64,000 nt of DNA from Sulfuricella sp. (GCA_028713975.1 JAQTNE010000001.1:1-64000), one strand, 5' to 3'. Counted from the stretch's first letter, positions 7,389 to 18,659 are shown. Translations and numbers: made by a program. Notes: a model not told the origin generated them from the letters alone.

Positions 7389-8833
7389 AGCAGGGATTTC
7401 TGGATGCTGTAGGCGCACAGCGCCATCAGTGGCTGGGGCAGGATGCCCAGCGCCAATACCGCCAGGCCGTTCAGGCTGATCAACATGCCGGCGTCAGGCT
7501 GGGAAGCAAGCGGGGCCTGATCCAGCGGCGCATCGAAATACATCAGCTTGATGATGCGCAGATAATAGAACGCGCCGATCACCGACATCAGCACCGCGAA
7601 CACCACCAGCCAAAGATAACCGGCTTGTAGCGCTGCCTGCAGCACCGACAGCTTGGCGTAGAAGCCGATTGTCGGCGGCACGCCCGCCATGGAGAACATG
7701 ATCAGCAGCATCACGAAGGCATACCACGGCCTGCGCTGGTTCAGCCCCTTGAAATCATCGAGATTTTCCGCCTCGAATCCGCGCCGTGACAGTAGCATGA
7801 TCATGCCGAAGGAACCCAGGCTCATCAGCACATAGGCCAGCACGTAAAACATCGAACTGCTGTAACCGTTGAGGGTACCGGAAAGGATGCCGAGCAGCAG
7901 GAAGCCCATGTGCGAGATGGTGGAATAGGCCAGCATCCGTTTGATATTGGTCTGCGCGATCGCGGCGAGGTTACCGATCGCCATCGACAGCACCGCCATG
8001 ATCATCAGCATGCCCTGCCAGTCGTGCACCAGCCCGTTCAATCCTTCCGCCAGCAAGCGCATGACAAAGGCGAAAGCCGCAATTTTCGGTGCAGAGCCGA
8101 TGAACAAGGTCACGGCGGTCGGCGCGCCCTGGTAGACATCCGGGATCCACATGTGGAACGGCACCACGCCCAGCTTGAACGCCAGCCCGGCTACGATAAA
8201 CACCAGGCCGAACGTCAGCACGGTTTTATTTGCTCCACCCTGCTGGATGGCTGCGGCCACCTTGCCGATTTCCAGGCTGCCGGTCGCGCCATAGATCATC
8301 GACATGCCGTACAGCAGCAAGCCGGAGGCCAGTGCGCCCAGTACGAAATACTTCATCGCCGCTTCGGTGGCCTGTGCCGAGTCACGCTGCAACGCAACCA
8401 GCGAATACAGGCTCAGGGACAGGAGCTCCAGACCGAGGTAAAGCGTCAGGAAATGACTGGCGGAAATCATCACCATCATGCCCAGCATGGCGAACAGCAC
8501 CAGCACGAAGAACTCGCCGGTAAACAGGTTGCGCAACTGGATATAGCTGCGCGAGTAGACCAGCACCGCCGCTACGGCAAGGTAGGTCATCATCTTCAGC
8601 ACGTTGGCCATCACGTCGCCGACGAACATGCCGTTGAAGGTGTAAACCGCGTCCGCGCTGCCGCTGCTGATGGTGATCCAGGCAGCGCCGAGCAGGGTCA
8701 ACTGGGTAAGGATATAGCTGATATAACGGTTGCGGTCAGACAGGAACAAATCCGCCACCAGAATCAGCGATGCCATGATCAGCACGAAAATTTCGGGCAG
8801 GGCGGGAATCAGGTTGGGCGCAACGAATGTCAT
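7385..8833 (-). CDS. nuoN: NADH-quinone oxidoreductase subunit N
   Basis: Antiporter-like proton-pumping subunit of complex I in the inner membrane. A 482-residue protein with about 14 transmembrane helices and the Mrp-type core, including the conserved [20 protein letters not shown] helix-loop (TM7-8 lysine and proline) and [16 protein letters not shown]. It is the last nuo gene, coupled by ATGA to DUF2818. It is separated from nuoM by a palindromic repeat rather than the usual close junction. Confidence 0.97.
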   Translation of the reverse strand: MTFVAPNLIPALPEIFVLIMASLILVADLFLSDRNRYISYILTQLTLLGAAWITISSGSADAVYTFNGMFVGDVMANVLKMMTYLAVAAVLVYSRSYIQLRNLFTGEFFVLVLFAMLGMMVMISASHFLTLYLGLELLSLSLYSLVALQRDSAQATEAAMKYFVLGALASGLLLYGMSMIYGATGSLEIGKVAAAIQQGGANKTVLTFGLVFIVAGLAFKLGVVPFHMWIPDVYQGAPTAVTLFIGSAPKIAAFAFVMRLLAEGLNGLVHDWQGMLMIMAVLSMAIGNLAAIAQTNIKRMLAYSTISHMGFLLLGILSGTLNGYSSSMFYVLAYVLMSLGSFGMIMLLSRRGFEAENLDDFKGLNQRRPWYAFVMLLIMFSMAGVPPTIGFYAKLSVLQAALQAGYLWLVVFAVLMSVIGAFYYLRIIKLMYFDAPLDQAPLASQPDAGMLISLNGLAVLALGILPQPLMALCAYSIQKSLL

Positions 8834-8848
8834 TTAAAATCCTTATTT

Positions 8849-8927
8849 TAGAGGCTAGAGACTAGGGGCTAGCGGTTGTGCCGCTATGCGGCGATTTCCT
8901 AGCCTCCAGCCTCTTGCCTCTTGCCTA
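8849..8927. repeat. Palindromic tandem-unit repeat at nuoM/nuoN junction (GGCTAG family)
   Basis: The left arm AGAGGCTAGAGACTAGGGGC and the right arm CCTAGCCTCCAGCCTC plus TTGCCTCTTGCC are imperfectly inverted and built from short GAGGCTAG/GGCAAGA-like units around a small central hairpin (TGCCGCTATGCGGCGA). On the minus strand the element begins at, and includes, the nuoM stop codon TAG (8925-8927). A relative lies at 34995-35055. Confidence 0.8.
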
Positions 8928-10406
8928 TAACTTGCTCTGCGCCACATGCGACAGCAGGTTGCTCACCGAGTGGTGCATCACTTCGGTGAACGGTAGCGGA
9001 TACAGTCCCATGGCGAGCACCGCAACGGCCAGCAATCCGAGCACCAGAAACTCGCGCGACGAAATGTCGGCCAGCTTCCCGACATGATCGTTGGCAACCG
9101 CGCCGAACACCACCCGCTTCACCATCCACAGGGTGTAAGACGCACCGAAAATCAGCGTGATAGCGGCGAGGAAGGCATACCAGAAGTTGATCTTGATCGT
9201 GCCCATGATCACCATGAATTCGCCGACAAAGCCGCTGGTCGCCGGCAGACCGGAATTGGCCATGGCAAACAGCACGAAGAACGCGGCGAACTTCGGCATG
9301 GTGTTCGCCACCCCGCCGTAATCGGCGATCATGCGGCTGTGCATGCGGTCGTACAGCACGCCAACGCACAGGAACAGCGCGGCGGAGATGAAGCCGTGGG
9401 AAATCATCTGCACCAGCGCGCCTTCAATGCCGTAGGCGTTGAAGATAAAGGTGCCGAGCGTGACGAAACCCATGTGCGAAATCGAGGAGTAGGCGATCAG
9501 CTTCTTCATGTCCGCCTGCACCAGCGCCACCAGGCCGATGTAGACCACGGCGATCAGCGACAGGGTGATCATGAAGCCGGACAGGGCATGGCTCGCGTCC
9601 GGCACAATCGGCAACGAGAGGCGCAGGAAGCCGTAAGCGCCCATTTTCAGCATGATCGCCGCCAGCACCACCGAACCGCCGGTGGGTGCTTCGACGTGAG
9701 CATCCGGCAGCCAGGTATGCACCGGCCACATCGGCACCTTGACCGCAAACGCCATGAAGAAAGCGAAGAAGATCAATATCTGCTCGGTCATGGTCAACGA
9801 CACGCGGTGGAAATCGAGAATCTCGAAGGTGCCGACCTTGCTGTAAAGATAGATGAACGCGACCAGCATCAGCAGCGAGCCGAGCAGGGTGTAGAGGAAG
9901 AACTTGACTGCGGCATAGACCCGGTTCGGCCCGCCCCACACGCCGATAATCAGGAACATCGGGATCAGCATGGCTTCCCAGAACACGTAGAACAGCACCG
10001 CATCAAGCGCGGCGAAAACGCCGTTCATCAGGCCGGACATGAACAGGAAGGCCGCCATGTACTGCGCGACGCGCTTCTCGATCACCTTCCAGCCGGCAAT
10101 CACTACCAGCACGGTGGTGAAGCTGGTGAGCAGGATGAACAGCACGGAAATGCCGTCCACGCCAAGGTGGTAGGTAATCCGGAAAGTTTCGATCCACGGG
10201 CTGATCTCGACGAACTGCATCCCGGCCTGCAAGGTATCAAACTGGGTGTACAGCGGCAGGCTCACCACCAAGCCGGCCAGCGCGCCGATCAGTGCCAGCA
10301 CCCGCGCCAGCCCTGCATTGCGATCGCTGCCGGTGGCGAGCACGGCAACGCCGGCCACAATCGGCACCCAGATAACCAGACTCAACAATGACAGACCAGA
10401 AAACAT
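8925..10406 (-). CDS. nuoM: NADH-quinone oxidoreductase subunit M
   Basis: Antiporter-like membrane subunit of complex I (proton translocation). 493 residues and about 14 helices, with the conserved FWEAMLIPMFLIIGVWG segment (TM5 glutamate) and FAVKVPMWPVHTWLPDAHVEAPTGGSV-type loop (TM7 lysine), then DMKKLIAYSSISHMGFVTLG. The length is normal. It follows nuoL by nine bases. The stop codon lies inside a palindromic repeat. Confidence 0.97.
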   Translation of the reverse strand: MFSGLSLLSLVIWVPIVAGVAVLATGSDRNAGLARVLALIGALAGLVVSLPLYTQFDTLQAGMQFVEISPWIETFRITYHLGVDGISVLFILLTSFTTVLVVIAGWKVIEKRVAQYMAAFLFMSGLMNGVFAALDAVLFYVFWEAMLIPMFLIIGVWGGPNRVYAAVKFFLYTLLGSLLMLVAFIYLYSKVGTFEILDFHRVSLTMTEQILIFFAFFMAFAVKVPMWPVHTWLPDAHVEAPTGGSVVLAAIMLKMGAYGFLRLSLPIVPDASHALSGFMITLSLIAVVYIGLVALVQADMKKLIAYSSISHMGFVTLGTFIFNAYGIEGALVQMISHGFISAALFLCVGVLYDRMHSRMIADYGGVANTMPKFAAFFVLFAMANSGLPATSGFVGEFMVIMGTIKINFWYAFLAAITLIFGASYTLWMVKRVVFGAVANDHVGKLADISSREFLVLGLLAVAVLAMGLYPLPFTEVMHHSVSNLLSHVAQSKL

Positions 10407-10415
10407 ATCTTGTTC

Positions 10416-12416
10416 TTATCCCTTCACAAACAGCGTCATCATTACGAACACGCCGATGATCATGGCGAAAGCATAGTGAAAAATGTAACCGGTCTGGAAC
10501 TGGCGAACCAGCGAGGAAATCCACCCCACCATGCGTGCCGTGCCGTTGACAAAGAATCCGTCAATCACCGCGACATCGCCGCCCTTCCACAAACCGCGGC
10601 CAATCAGGCGCATGCCGCCGGCAAAGAACCAGTCGTTGAATTCATCAAAGCCGTACTTGCGCTCGAGGATCGAGTAGATCAGGCTGAAGCGCTGTTTGAT
10701 CGCCTCGGGAATATCCGGGCGTTTCATGTAGAAGAACCAGGACAACCCCACCCCCGCAAGCGCCAGCCAGAGCGGCAAGGCGGTCAGCGCATGCAGCGCC
10801 ATGGCGGCTGCGCCGTGAAATTCGCTGGCAAGTTCCGCCATGGCCGGGTGGTGCGGCGCAACCTGAATCGCGCCCTGGAAGTAATCGCCGAACAGCATCG
10901 GCTGGATCGCCAGATAACCGATCACTACCGAGGGGATAGCCAGCATGACGAGCGGGAAAGTCACGACCCAGGGCGACTCGTGGGGTTTGCCATGACCATG
11001 GCCGTCGTCCTCCTTGCCGCCTTCATGGTCGTGACTCGGAACCGGATGCCCAAACCGCTCCTTGCCGTGGAACACCAGGAAATACATGCGGAAGGAATAG
11101 AAAGCGGTGATGAACACCCCCGCCACTACGGCGAAATAGGCAAAACCCGAGCCCGGCAAATGCGACAGCCCGACTGCCTCGATAATGCTGTCCTTGGAAT
11201 AAAATCCAGAGAAAAAGGGCGTGCCGATCAATGCCAGCGAACCGATCAGGGAAGTAATCCAGGTAATCGGCATGTACTTGCGCAGGCCGCCCATGTTGCG
11301 GATGTCCTGATCGTGGTGCATGCCGATGATCACCGAGCCGGCGGCCAGGAACAGCAGCGCCTTGAAAAAGGCATGGGTCATCAGATGGAAAATCGCCACC
11401 GAATAGGCTGATGCGCCCAGCGCCACGGTCATGTAACCGAGCTGGGACAGGGTAGAGTAAGCCACCACGCGCTTGATGTCGTTCTGGATCACGCCGAGAA
11501 AGCCCATGAATAACGCGGTAATCGCGCCGATCACCATGACCACGGACAGCGCGGTCTCGGACAATTCAAACAGCGGCGACATCCGCGCCACCATGAAGAT
11601 GCCTGCCGTCACCATGGTGGCGGCGTGAATCAGGGCGGAAATCGGGGTCGGGCCTTCCATCGAATCGGGCAGCCAGACATGCAGCGGGAACTGCGCCGAC
11701 TTGCCCATGGCGCCGATGAACAACAGGATACAGATCACTGTCATCAGCGACCAGGTTTGCCCTTCGATCAAGCTAATAGTGTGGCTCGCCATCTCAGGAG
11801 CCTGGGCGAACACTGCCGCATAATCCAGCGTGCCAAAGTGAGCCAGCACCAGGCCGATGCCCAGCAGGAAGCCGAAGTCGCCGACACGGTTGACCAGGAA
11901 AGCTTTGAGGTTGGCGTAAATCGCAGTCGGTCGGGTATACCAGAAACCAATCAGCAAATAGGAAACCAGGCCCACCGCTTCCCAGCCGAAGAACAGTTGG
12001 ATGAAGTTGTTCGACATCACCAGCATCAGCATCGAAAAGGTGAACAGCGAGATGTAGCTGAAGAAACGCTGATAGCCAGAATCTTCGGCCATGTAACCGA
12101 TAGTGTAGATGTGCACCATGAGCGAGACGAAAGTCACCACCAGCATCATCACGGTAGTGAGACGGTCGATCAGAAAGCCAACCTCGAAGCGGGTTTCCCC
12201 GGTGGTGAGCCAGGTGTAGACGCCGCCGTTGAAGGTGTGGCCGGCGAGCACGTCCTGAAATATCACGATGGACGCGACAAAGGAGACCGCCACGCCGAGT
12301 ATGGTCACCCAGTGGCTCGCAGCACGCCCAATCAGCCAGCCGAACAGGCCGGCAATCAGCGCGCCGGCCAACGGCGCCAGCGGCACCAGCAGATAGAGTT
12401 TTTGCATTTCAATCAT
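10416..12416 (-). CDS. nuoL: NADH-quinone oxidoreductase subunit L
   Basis: The largest antiporter-like subunit of complex I, distal in the membrane arm, with the long lateral helix at its C-terminus. 666 residues. Conserved elements include FFGWEAVGLVSYLLIGFW, the GAMGKSAQFPLHVWLPDSMEGPTPISALIHAATMV loop (split here; TM7 lysine and the ALIHAATMV proton path), and NDIKRVVAYSTLSQLGYM. A histidine-rich insert (HDHEGGKEDDGHGHGKPHE) lies in the C-terminal third, a common variable site. It is preceded by a palindromic repeat that separates it from nuoK. Confidence 0.97.
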   Translation of the reverse strand: MIEMQKLYLLVPLAPLAGALIAGLFGWLIGRAASHWVTILGVAVSFVASIVIFQDVLAGHTFNGGVYTWLTTGETRFEVGFLIDRLTTVMMLVVTFVSLMVHIYTIGYMAEDSGYQRFFSYISLFTFSMLMLVMSNNFIQLFFGWEAVGLVSYLLIGFWYTRPTAIYANLKAFLVNRVGDFGFLLGIGLVLAHFGTLDYAAVFAQAPEMASHTISLIEGQTWSLMTVICILLFIGAMGKSAQFPLHVWLPDSMEGPTPISALIHAATMVTAGIFMVARMSPLFELSETALSVVMVIGAITALFMGFLGVIQNDIKRVVAYSTLSQLGYMTVALGASAYSVAIFHLMTHAFFKALLFLAAGSVIIGMHHDQDIRNMGGLRKYMPITWITSLIGSLALIGTPFFSGFYSKDSIIEAVGLSHLPGSGFAYFAVVAGVFITAFYSFRMYFLVFHGKERFGHPVPSHDHEGGKEDDGHGHGKPHESPWVVTFPLVMLAIPSVVIGYLAIQPMLFGDYFQGAIQVAPHHPAMAELASEFHGAAAMALHALTALPLWLALAGVGLSWFFYMKRPDIPEAIKQRFSLIYSILERKYGFDEFNDWFFAGGMRLIGRGLWKGGDVAVIDGFFVNGTARMVGWISSLVRQFQTGYIFHYAFAMIIGVFVMMTLFVKG

Positions 12417-12423
12417 AAATTCC

Positions 12424-12497
12424 GTGAGGGGTGAGGGGTAAGGGGTGAGGGGAAAAACCGGTCTCTCCCCTCACGCCTCACCCCTCACGCCTCACCC
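12424..12497. repeat. Palindromic tandem GTGAGGG repeat at nuoK/nuoL junction
   Basis: The left arm has about three tandem GTGAGGG(G)/GTAAGGG units, and the right arm has the inverted CCCCTCACGCCTCACCCC and CTCACGCCTCACCC, around a short centre (AAAAACCGGTCTCTC). On the minus strand the element begins with the last codon and stop of nuoK (GGG TGA AGG-like context), so the stop codon is part of the repeat. No other copy of this unit is seen in the window. Confidence 0.8.
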
Positions 12498-12797
12498 TTT
12501 CAAATGATCCATCTCGGTTACATCAACCGTATTCAAATTGCGGAACAGCGCCACCAGAATCGCCAGGCCGATGGCCGATTCGGCGGCGGCAACCGTGAGA
12601 ATGAAAAACACGAAAACCTGCCCGGCGGTGTCATGCAAGTAATGGGAAAAGGCGACGAAGTTCATGTTCACCGCCAACAGCATCAGCTCGATCGCCATCA
12701 GAACGACAATCAGATTTTTGCGGTTGAGGAAGATGCCGACCACGCTAATGGCGAACAACAATGCGCCGAGAACCAGGTAATGGGTCAGTGTCAGCAT
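12492..12797 (-). CDS. nuoK: NADH-quinone oxidoreductase subunit K
   Basis: Small three-helix membrane subunit of complex I, 101 residues. It has the conserved glutamates on TM2 ([17 protein letters not shown]) and TM3 ([18 protein letters not shown]) used in proton transfer. The track ORF begins upstream at 12827 inside nuoJ. ATG 12797 ([11 protein letters not shown]) follows GGGG five to eight bases upstream and gives the family's normal N-terminus, so I use it. Confidence 0.97.
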   Translation of the reverse strand: MLTLTHYLVLGALLFAISVVGIFLNRKNLIVVLMAIELMLLAVNMNFVAFSHYLHDTAGQVFVFFILTVAAAESAIGLAILVALFRNLNTVDVTEMDHLKG

Positions 12798-12798
12798 G

Positions 12799-13452
12799 TT
12801 ATTCCCCTTCCTTATACGATCCTTCACGGGCTTCAGCCCGTAGAAGGTCGGAATCCTTTAGGGTCTCGGCGGGCATCGACACCAACCGTACGCGGTCTTC
12901 ACGCTTGACGCGAACCTGTCGTGCCGGATCCTGGTGCTTGGTGCCGGTGCGGCGGCGCAGCGTGATCGCGATTGCGGCGACAATCGCCACCAGCAGGATC
13001 ACGGCGGCAAGCTCGAACGGATAAACATAATCGGTATAAATCAAACGGCCCAACTCTTTGGTATTGCTATAGCCGGCAGCATGGGGCAGCGAGCCGGAAC
13101 CGACGGTTTTGCCGGCCACCATCAATACCAGCGACATCTCGACAGCCATCAGGATGCCGACGAACGCCGCCAGAGGCAGATTGGACCAGAACCCGTTGCG
13201 CAGCTTTTCGATATTCAGGTTCATCATCATCACCACGAACAGGAACAGCACCATCACCGCGCCGATATACACCAGCACCAGCGTGATCGCCAGAAACTCG
13301 GCCTCCAGCAACAGCCACAGCCCCGCGCCGGTAAAAAACGCCAGCACCAGGAACAGCGCCGCATGCACCGGATGGCGCGCAGTCACCACGCGCAGTCCAG
13401 CGAACAACAGGATCGTCGCGAGGAAATAAAAAACCAGTGTTTCAAAGTTCAT
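12799..13452 (-). CDS. nuoJ: NADH-quinone oxidoreductase subunit J
   Basis: Membrane subunit of complex I between the peripheral arm contact (NuoH) and NuoK. 217 residues and five helices, with the flexible TM3 region ([20 protein letters not shown]). The C-terminal tail after the last helix is basic and polar ([21 protein letters not shown]), as in betaproteobacterial NuoJ. It is separated from nuoI by a repeat of the AACCGCAGAG family. Confidence 0.97.
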   Translation of the reverse strand: MNFETLVFYFLATILLFAGLRVVTARHPVHAALFLVLAFFTGAGLWLLLEAEFLAITLVLVYIGAVMVLFLFVVMMMNLNIEKLRNGFWSNLPLAAFVGILMAVEMSLVLMVAGKTVGSGSLPHAAGYSNTKELGRLIYTDYVYPFELAAVILLVAIVAAIAITLRRRTGTKHQDPARQVRVKREDRVRLVSMPAETLKDSDLLRAEAREGSYKEGE

Positions 13453-13479
13453 TATGAAGCTTCCACCAAATTCATTTTT

Positions 13480-13549
13480 AACCGCAGAGACGCAGAGACG
13501 CGGAGGATAATTACCATGGTTTTCTTTGCGCCTCCGCGCCTCTGCGGTT
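13480..13549. repeat. AACCGCAGAG-family palindrome at nuoI/nuoJ junction
   Basis: The left arm AACCGCAGAGACGCAGAGAC continues as GCGGAGG; the right arm is CCTCCGCGCCTCTGCGGTT. The arms are inverted copies built from 8-9 base (A/G)CGCAGAG(G) units, with about 25 bases between. The element fills the gap between the nuoJ start and nuoI stop. Relatives lie at 37070, 42371, 55535 and 58247. Confidence 0.85.
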
Positions 13550-13555
13550 CAATTT

Positions 13556-14044
13556 CTATCTGTATTTCGCATCCGCCGCCTTGTCCTGGGCGATTTGCGC
13601 TTCGTGTCTGTCGCCCACGGCGAGCAGCATTTCCTTGGTGTAGTAAAGATCGCCGCGCTTCTCGCCGTGATAGTCGAATATCCGGGTTTCGACAATCGCG
13701 TCCACCGGGCAGGCTTCTTCGCAAAAACCGCAGAAAATGCACTTGGTCAGGTCGATATCGTAGCGCGTGGTGCGCCGTGTGCCGTCATCGCGCTGCGCCG
13801 ATTCGATGGTGATCGCCAGCGCCGGGCAGACTGCCTCGCACAATTTGCAGGCAATGCAGCGTTCTTCGCCGTTGGGGTAGCGACGCAGGGCATGCAGGCC
13901 GCGAAAGCGCGGCGACATCGGCGTGCGTTCTTCGGGGAACTGGATGGTGATTTTGCGCGCAAACATGTAGCGCCCGGTCAGCGCCATGCCCTTGAGCAGC
14001 TCGATCAGCAGGAAAGTCGAAAAGAAACTTTTAATCTTGTTCAC
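13556..14044 (-). CDS. nuoI: NADH-quinone oxidoreductase subunit I (two 4Fe-4S)
   Basis: Electron-transfer subunit of the peripheral arm carrying clusters N6a and N6b. The motifs are [12 protein letters not shown] and [12 protein letters not shown]. 162 residues from the GTG at 14044 ([13 protein letters not shown]), which is preceded by AAGGGGAAACAC, a good ribosome site. The longer ORF start at 14098 would run into nuoH and lacks family support. An N-terminal amphipathic region ([22 protein letters not shown]) lies on the membrane. Confidence 0.96.
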   Translation of the reverse strand: MNKIKSFFSTFLLIELLKGMALTGRYMFARKITIQFPEERTPMSPRFRGLHALRRYPNGEERCIACKLCEAVCPALAITIESAQRDDGTRRTTRYDIDLTKCIFCGFCEEACPVDAIVETRIFDYHGEKRGDLYYTKEMLLAVGDRHEAQIAQDKAADAKYR

Positions 14045-14054
14045 GTGTTTCCCC

Positions 14055-15092
14055 TTAATGGAACAGGTAGCCGTAGGGGGTCTGCATGGCGGCGCCAACC
14101 ACCACGATCCACACCAGGGTTACGGGGATGAACACTTTCCAGCCCAGACGCATGATCTGGTCGTAGCGGTAGCGCGGGAAGGTGGCACGGAACCACAGGA
14201 ACAGGAACAGCACAAACAGCACTTTGGCGACCAGCCAGAAGAAGCCGGGAACCCAGGTGAACGGCGCAAAGTCGAACAGCGGGTTCCAGCCGCCGAGGAA
14301 CATCAGCGAGGTCATGGTTGCGACCAGGATCATGTTGGCGTATTCGGCAAGGAAGAAGATGGCAAACGCCATGCCGGAATACTCGGCGTGGAAACCGACG
14401 ATCTCGGATTCGCCTTCAACCACGTCGAACGGTGCGCGGTTGGTTTCCGCCAGGCCCGAAATCAGGTAGACGATGAATAACGGGAACAGCGGCAGCCAGT
14501 ACCAGCTGAATACGCCGCCATGCTGGGCCTTGACGATTTCCACCAGGTTCAGGCTCTGTGCCGCCATCAACACGCCGACCAGGGCAAAACCCATGGCGAT
14601 TTCGTAGGAAACGATCTGGGCCGCTGCGCGCATACCGCCGAGGAAGGCATATTTCGAGTTCGACGCCCAGCCCGCCAGTACGATGCCGTACACGCCCATC
14701 GAGGTAATCGCCATGATGTAGAGCAGGCTGGCATCGATGTTGGCCAGCACCAGCTCCGGCGAAAACGGCACCACCGCCCACGCCGCCAAGGCCGGCCCAA
14801 TAGCCAGCACCGGCGCAAGCAGGAAGATCGCCTTGTTGGCGCTGGCGGGAATCAGGATTTCTTTCATCAACAGTTTCAGCGCGTCGGCAATCGGCTGTAG
14901 CCAGCCCTTGGGGCCGACGCGGTTGGGGCCGATGCGCACCTGCATGTAGCCGATGATTTTACGCTCGGCGTAGGTCAGGTAAGCCACGCCCAGCATCAGC
15001 GGCGCGACGATGGCGACAATCTTGGCCATGCTGTACACCAGCGGCCAGGCAAAGCCGAAAAACCCTTGAAGCAGCGTGATTAGTTCAGTCAT
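14055..15092 (-). CDS. nuoH: NADH-quinone oxidoreductase subunit H
   Basis: Membrane subunit forming the quinone chamber entrance with NuoB and NuoD. 345 residues and eight helices, with conserved [21 protein letters not shown] (split; first loop) and the acidic loop [20 protein letters not shown]. Its ATG overlaps the nuoG stop in ATGA, so translation is coupled. Confidence 0.97.
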   Translation of the reverse strand: MTELITLLQGFFGFAWPLVYSMAKIVAIVAPLMLGVAYLTYAERKIIGYMQVRIGPNRVGPKGWLQPIADALKLLMKEILIPASANKAIFLLAPVLAIGPALAAWAVVPFSPELVLANIDASLLYIMAITSMGVYGIVLAGWASNSKYAFLGGMRAAAQIVSYEIAMGFALVGVLMAAQSLNLVEIVKAQHGGVFSWYWLPLFPLFIVYLISGLAETNRAPFDVVEGESEIVGFHAEYSGMAFAIFFLAEYANMILVATMTSLMFLGGWNPLFDFAPFTWVPGFFWLVAKVLFVLFLFLWFRATFPRYRYDQIMRLGWKVFIPVTLVWIVVVGAAMQTPYGYLFH

Positions 15093-17386
15093 GATCCTGC
15101 CCGCTCCACCACGATCTCATCCATCAATCCGCCCAGCATGGCGGTCGCAGGGTGCCCCGCCGCCACCCGCACGCAACCCGCCGGCAAGCGGTCGTCGCGC
15201 ATCGCCTTGAGGACAGCGCCTTCGCCACCCTGACGGACGGTGATGTCCATACCTTCAACCGCGCCCACCTTGGCCAGCGTTTCGCCGTTCATCCAGGCTG
15301 CCGGAGTTTTTGCGTCAGCAGTTTCCTGCAACGATGGCGCGCGACGCACGATGGCATCGGCGTGATAGGCCAATACTTCGCCGATGCGCTGCAAGCCATG
15401 CGAAGCGCTACCGGCGGCGTGGGCGACCGGCGCTTTCAGAGCGTTATTCAATTTGCTACCGATACCGCCCGCCAGTGCTTCAGCCTGTACTTGCTCGGAA
15501 CTGTCGTAATCGAAGCCGTCCAGTTCCATCAAATTGCCGAGCACGCGCAGCACTTTCCAGGCCGGACGCGATTCGCCCAGCGGCTTGACCACCGCGCTGA
15601 AGCTTTGCGCACGACCTTCGGTGTTGACGAAAGTGCCGGAGGTTTCCGTGAACGGTGCCACCGGCAACAACACATGGGCGTAGTCCGGTGCTTTGCCCTT
15701 GTAGGCACAGAGCGAGACTACCAGTTGCGCAGACTGCAATGCAGCCAGGGTCTTGGCCGGGTTGTAGCTATCCAGCTCTGCTTCAACATCCAGCAAAATA
15801 TAGGCGCGGCGCGGATCGTCGAGCATCTGCGCCGCGTTCATGCCGCCGCCGGTCGGCAACGCGCCGGCCAGATAGGCGCCGACACTGTTGGCCGCTTCGC
15901 CGAGGAAGCCGAATTGGGCGCCGGTCAGTTCCGCAATCTGCTGCGCCAGCGCGTGCATCTCGGCATAACGCGGATGATGCTGCGCCAGATTGCCGAGCAG
16001 CACCGCCTTGCGCTCGCCGCCCTTGAGACTGGCGGCGATGGCTTGTGCCGACGCGTCGGCAGATTCGCCGGCCAAAGCACGCAGCACCTGATCGAGCGCA
16101 TCCACCATCGCGGCGGGCGCGACGATGACTTTGTTGGCGACAGGACACAACAGATCGTCGTCCACCGGGTTAATCAGGTTGAGCTGTGCGCCGTGTTGGA
16201 TCGCCTGGCGCAAGCGCCATGCGAGCAGAGGATGGTCGGCGCGCAAGGTGCTGCCGACCACCAGTACGCTGTCGAGCTGGCCGAGGTCGGCAATGCTCAT
16301 CCCCAGCCAGGGCGCGCCCTGCAAACTGGCGTCCGCGCTAAAATCCGACTGGCGCAGGCGATGGTCGATATGGTTGCTGCCGATGCCGCGCAACAATTTT
16401 TGCAGCAGATAAAGTTCTTCCAGCGTGGCGTGCGGCGAGGCCAGGGCGGCGATCTGCTCTTCGCCTTGCTCGTCACGAATGCGCTTGAGTTGGGTAGCAA
16501 TGAATTCGAGCGCTTCCGACCAGTCGCACTGGTGCCATGCGCCGCTGCGCTTGATCATCGGATGCTGCAACCGGTCTGCGGAATTCAGGCCTTCATAGCC
16601 GAAGCGGTCCTTGTCCGACAGCCAGCATTCGTTGATCTCTTCGTTGTCGCGCGGCAGCACGCGCATCACCCGGTTGCTGCGGGTCTGCACCGTGAGATTG
16701 GCACCCATCCCGTCATGCGGGCTGACCGATGGGCGCGAGGTCAGTTCCCAGGCCCGTGCGCTGTAGCGGAACGGCTTGCTGGTGAGCGCGCCGACCGGGC
16801 ACAGGTCGATAATGTTGCCGGACAGCTCGGAATTTATCGAGCGCTCGATGAAGGTGGTGATTTCGACGTGTTCGCCGCGGCTGATCTGCCCCATCTCCAT
16901 GATGCCGCCGATTTCCTGGCCGAAACGCACGCAGCGCGTACAACTGATGCAGCGCGTCATGTCGGTGGTAATCAGCGGGCCGATGTTCTTGTTGAACACC
17001 ACGCGCTTTTCTTCGGTGTAGCGCGAGGCACCGGTACCGTAACCCACTGCCAGATCCTGCAATTCGCACTCGCCGCCTTTGTCGCAGATCGGGCAATCGA
17101 GCGGATGGTTGATCAGCAGGAATTCCATCACCGCCTTTTGCGCGTTGATCGCGGTCTCGGAACGGGTCATCACCTTCATGCCGTCCGTCACCACGGTAGC
17201 GCAGGCGGGCAGCGGCTTGGGCACTTTCTCAACCTGAACCAGGCACATCCGGCAATTGGCGGCAACGGAAAGTTTCTTGTGGTAGCAAAAACGCGGGATG
17301 TAGATGCCCGCCGCATCGGCCGCGTCGATGATGCTGGTGCCGGGTTCAACCGTTAGCTGCTTGCCGTCAATTTCGATGTTTAGCAT
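15089..17386 (-). CDS. nuoG: NADH-quinone oxidoreductase subunit G
   Basis: The largest peripheral-arm subunit, which carries electrons from NuoF toward NuoI. The N-terminal 2Fe-2S domain has [15 protein letters not shown]. The 4Fe-4S clusters are bound by [18 protein letters not shown] (His-Cys3, N5) and [16 protein letters not shown] molybdopterin-oxidoreductase-like domain without cofactor follows. 765 residues from ATG 17386 ([16 protein letters not shown]). The track start at 17404 lies in the end of nuoF and was set aside. No strong ribosome site is visible, so coupling to nuoF is likely. Confidence 0.96.
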   Translation of the reverse strand: MLNIEIDGKQLTVEPGTSIIDAADAAGIYIPRFCYHKKLSVAANCRMCLVQVEKVPKPLPACATVVTDGMKVMTRSETAINAQKAVMEFLLINHPLDCPICDKGGECELQDLAVGYGTGASRYTEEKRVVFNKNIGPLITTDMTRCISCTRCVRFGQEIGGIMEMGQISRGEHVEITTFIERSINSELSGNIIDLCPVGALTSKPFRYSARAWELTSRPSVSPHDGMGANLTVQTRSNRVMRVLPRDNEEINECWLSDKDRFGYEGLNSADRLQHPMIKRSGAWHQCDWSEALEFIATQLKRIRDEQGEEQIAALASPHATLEELYLLQKLLRGIGSNHIDHRLRQSDFSADASLQGAPWLGMSIADLGQLDSVLVVGSTLRADHPLLAWRLRQAIQHGAQLNLINPVDDDLLCPVANKVIVAPAAMVDALDQVLRALAGESADASAQAIAASLKGGERKAVLLGNLAQHHPRYAEMHALAQQIAELTGAQFGFLGEAANSVGAYLAGALPTGGGMNAAQMLDDPRRAYILLDVEAELDSYNPAKTLAALQSAQLVVSLCAYKGKAPDYAHVLLPVAPFTETSGTFVNTEGRAQSFSAVVKPLGESRPAWKVLRVLGNLMELDGFDYDSSEQVQAEALAGGIGSKLNNALKAPVAHAAGSASHGLQRIGEVLAYHADAIVRRAPSLQETADAKTPAAWMNGETLAKVGAVEGMDITVRQGGEGAVLKAMRDDRLPAGCVRVAAGHPATAMLGGLMDEIVVERAGS

Positions 17387-17391
17387 GTCAT

Positions 17392-18657
17392 TTAAACCAT
17401 GCACTTCTTGTGCTGAATGTGATACTCGAATTCATTGCGGTAATGCTTGAGCATGCCCTGCACCGGCATCGCCGCGGCATCGCCCAGGGCACAGATGGTG
17501 CGCCCCATGATGTTGCCGGCGACCGACTCGAGCAAGTCAAGGTCTTCCGGTTTGCCCAGGCCGTGCTCAATGCGGTGGATCACGCGATACAGCCAGCCGG
17601 TGCCTTCGCGGCAGGGCGTGCATTGACCGCAGGACTCTTCGTAATAGAAATAGGACAGGCGCTCCAGCGCGCGCACCATGCACACCGTGTCGTCCATCAC
17701 GATCACCGAACCCGCGCCCAGATAGGAGCCGGCCTTGGCGATGGAATCGTAGTCCATGGTCAGATCCATCATGATCTCGCCCGGCACCACCGGCACCGAC
17801 GAGCCGCCGGGGATCACCGCCTTGAGCTTGCGGCCGTCCTTCATGCCGCCCGCCATCTTGAGCAGTTCGCTGAACGGCGTGCCCATGCCGATCTCGAAAT
17901 TGCCGGGATTGTTGACGTGACCGGATACCGAAAAAATCTTGGTGCCGCCGTTGTTCGGCTTACCCAGCTCGAGAAATTTCTGACCGCCGTGCTTGACGAT
18001 ATAAGGGATCGAAGCCAGCGTCTCGGTGTTGTTGATCGTGGTCGGCTTGCCATACAGGCCGAAAGAAGCCGGGAATGGCGGCTTGAAGCGCGGCTGGCCC
18101 TTCTTGCCCTCGATCGACTCGAGCAAAGCGGTTTCCTCGCCGCACACGTAAGCGCCATAGCCGTGGTGGGCGTGGATGTCGAAATCCCAGCCGCTGCCGA
18201 GAATGTTCTTGCCCAGCAAACCGGCGGCGCGCGCCTCGTCCAGCGCGGCTTCGAAGCGCTCGTAGCACTCCCATATCTCGCCGTGAATGTAGTTGTAGCC
18301 GACCTTGGCACCGAGCGTGTAGCCGCCGATGATCATGCCTTCGATCAACTGGTGCGGATTGAGGCGAATGATGTCGCGATCCTTGAACGTGCCCGGCTCG
18401 CCCTCATCGCTGTTGCACACCAGGTACTTGTCGCCGGGGTAATTCTTCGGCATGAAGCTCCACTTCAAGCCGGTGGGAAAGCCCGCACCGCCGCGACCGC
18501 GCAGCACCGAAGTCTTGACCTGGTTGATGATTTCGTCGGGCGAAATTTTTTCGGCCAGCACTTTTTTCAGTGCGTCGTAACCGCCCGCCTTGAGGTAGTT
18601 TTCGAGCTTCCAGGACTCCGGCAGGTGGATGGAATGGAAAATGACTTCGTTTGCCAT
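17392..18657 (-). CDS. nuoF: NADH-quinone oxidoreductase subunit F
   Basis: NADH-binding and FMN-binding subunit. It has the glycine-rich NADH/FMN motif [15 protein letters not shown] and [12 protein letters not shown], and the 4Fe-4S (N3) ligands in [12 protein letters not shown] plus a later cysteine in GRTICALGD. 421 residues from ATG 18657 ([15 protein letters not shown]), which lies two bases after the nuoE stop. The track's 18768 start is inside nuoE and is not supported. Confidence 0.97.
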   Translation of the reverse strand: MANEVIFHSIHLPESWKLENYLKAGGYDALKKVLAEKISPDEIINQVKTSVLRGRGGAGFPTGLKWSFMPKNYPGDKYLVCNSDEGEPGTFKDRDIIRLNPHQLIEGMIIGGYTLGAKVGYNYIHGEIWECYERFEAALDEARAAGLLGKNILGSGWDFDIHAHHGYGAYVCGEETALLESIEGKKGQPRFKPPFPASFGLYGKPTTINNTETLASIPYIVKHGGQKFLELGKPNNGGTKIFSVSGHVNNPGNFEIGMGTPFSELLKMAGGMKDGRKLKAVIPGGSSVPVVPGEIMMDLTMDYDSIAKAGSYLGAGSVIVMDDTVCMVRALERLSYFYYEESCGQCTPCREGTGWLYRVIHRIEHGLGKPEDLDLLESVAGNIMGRTICALGDAAAMPVQGMLKHYRNEFEYHIQHKKCMV

Positions 18658-18659
18658 GA

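Noticed and set aside
12424-12497. Short tandem repeats considered as a CRISPR array
   Set aside because: Units are 7-9 bases with no unique spacers and are arranged as inverted arms. There are no cas genes in the window.
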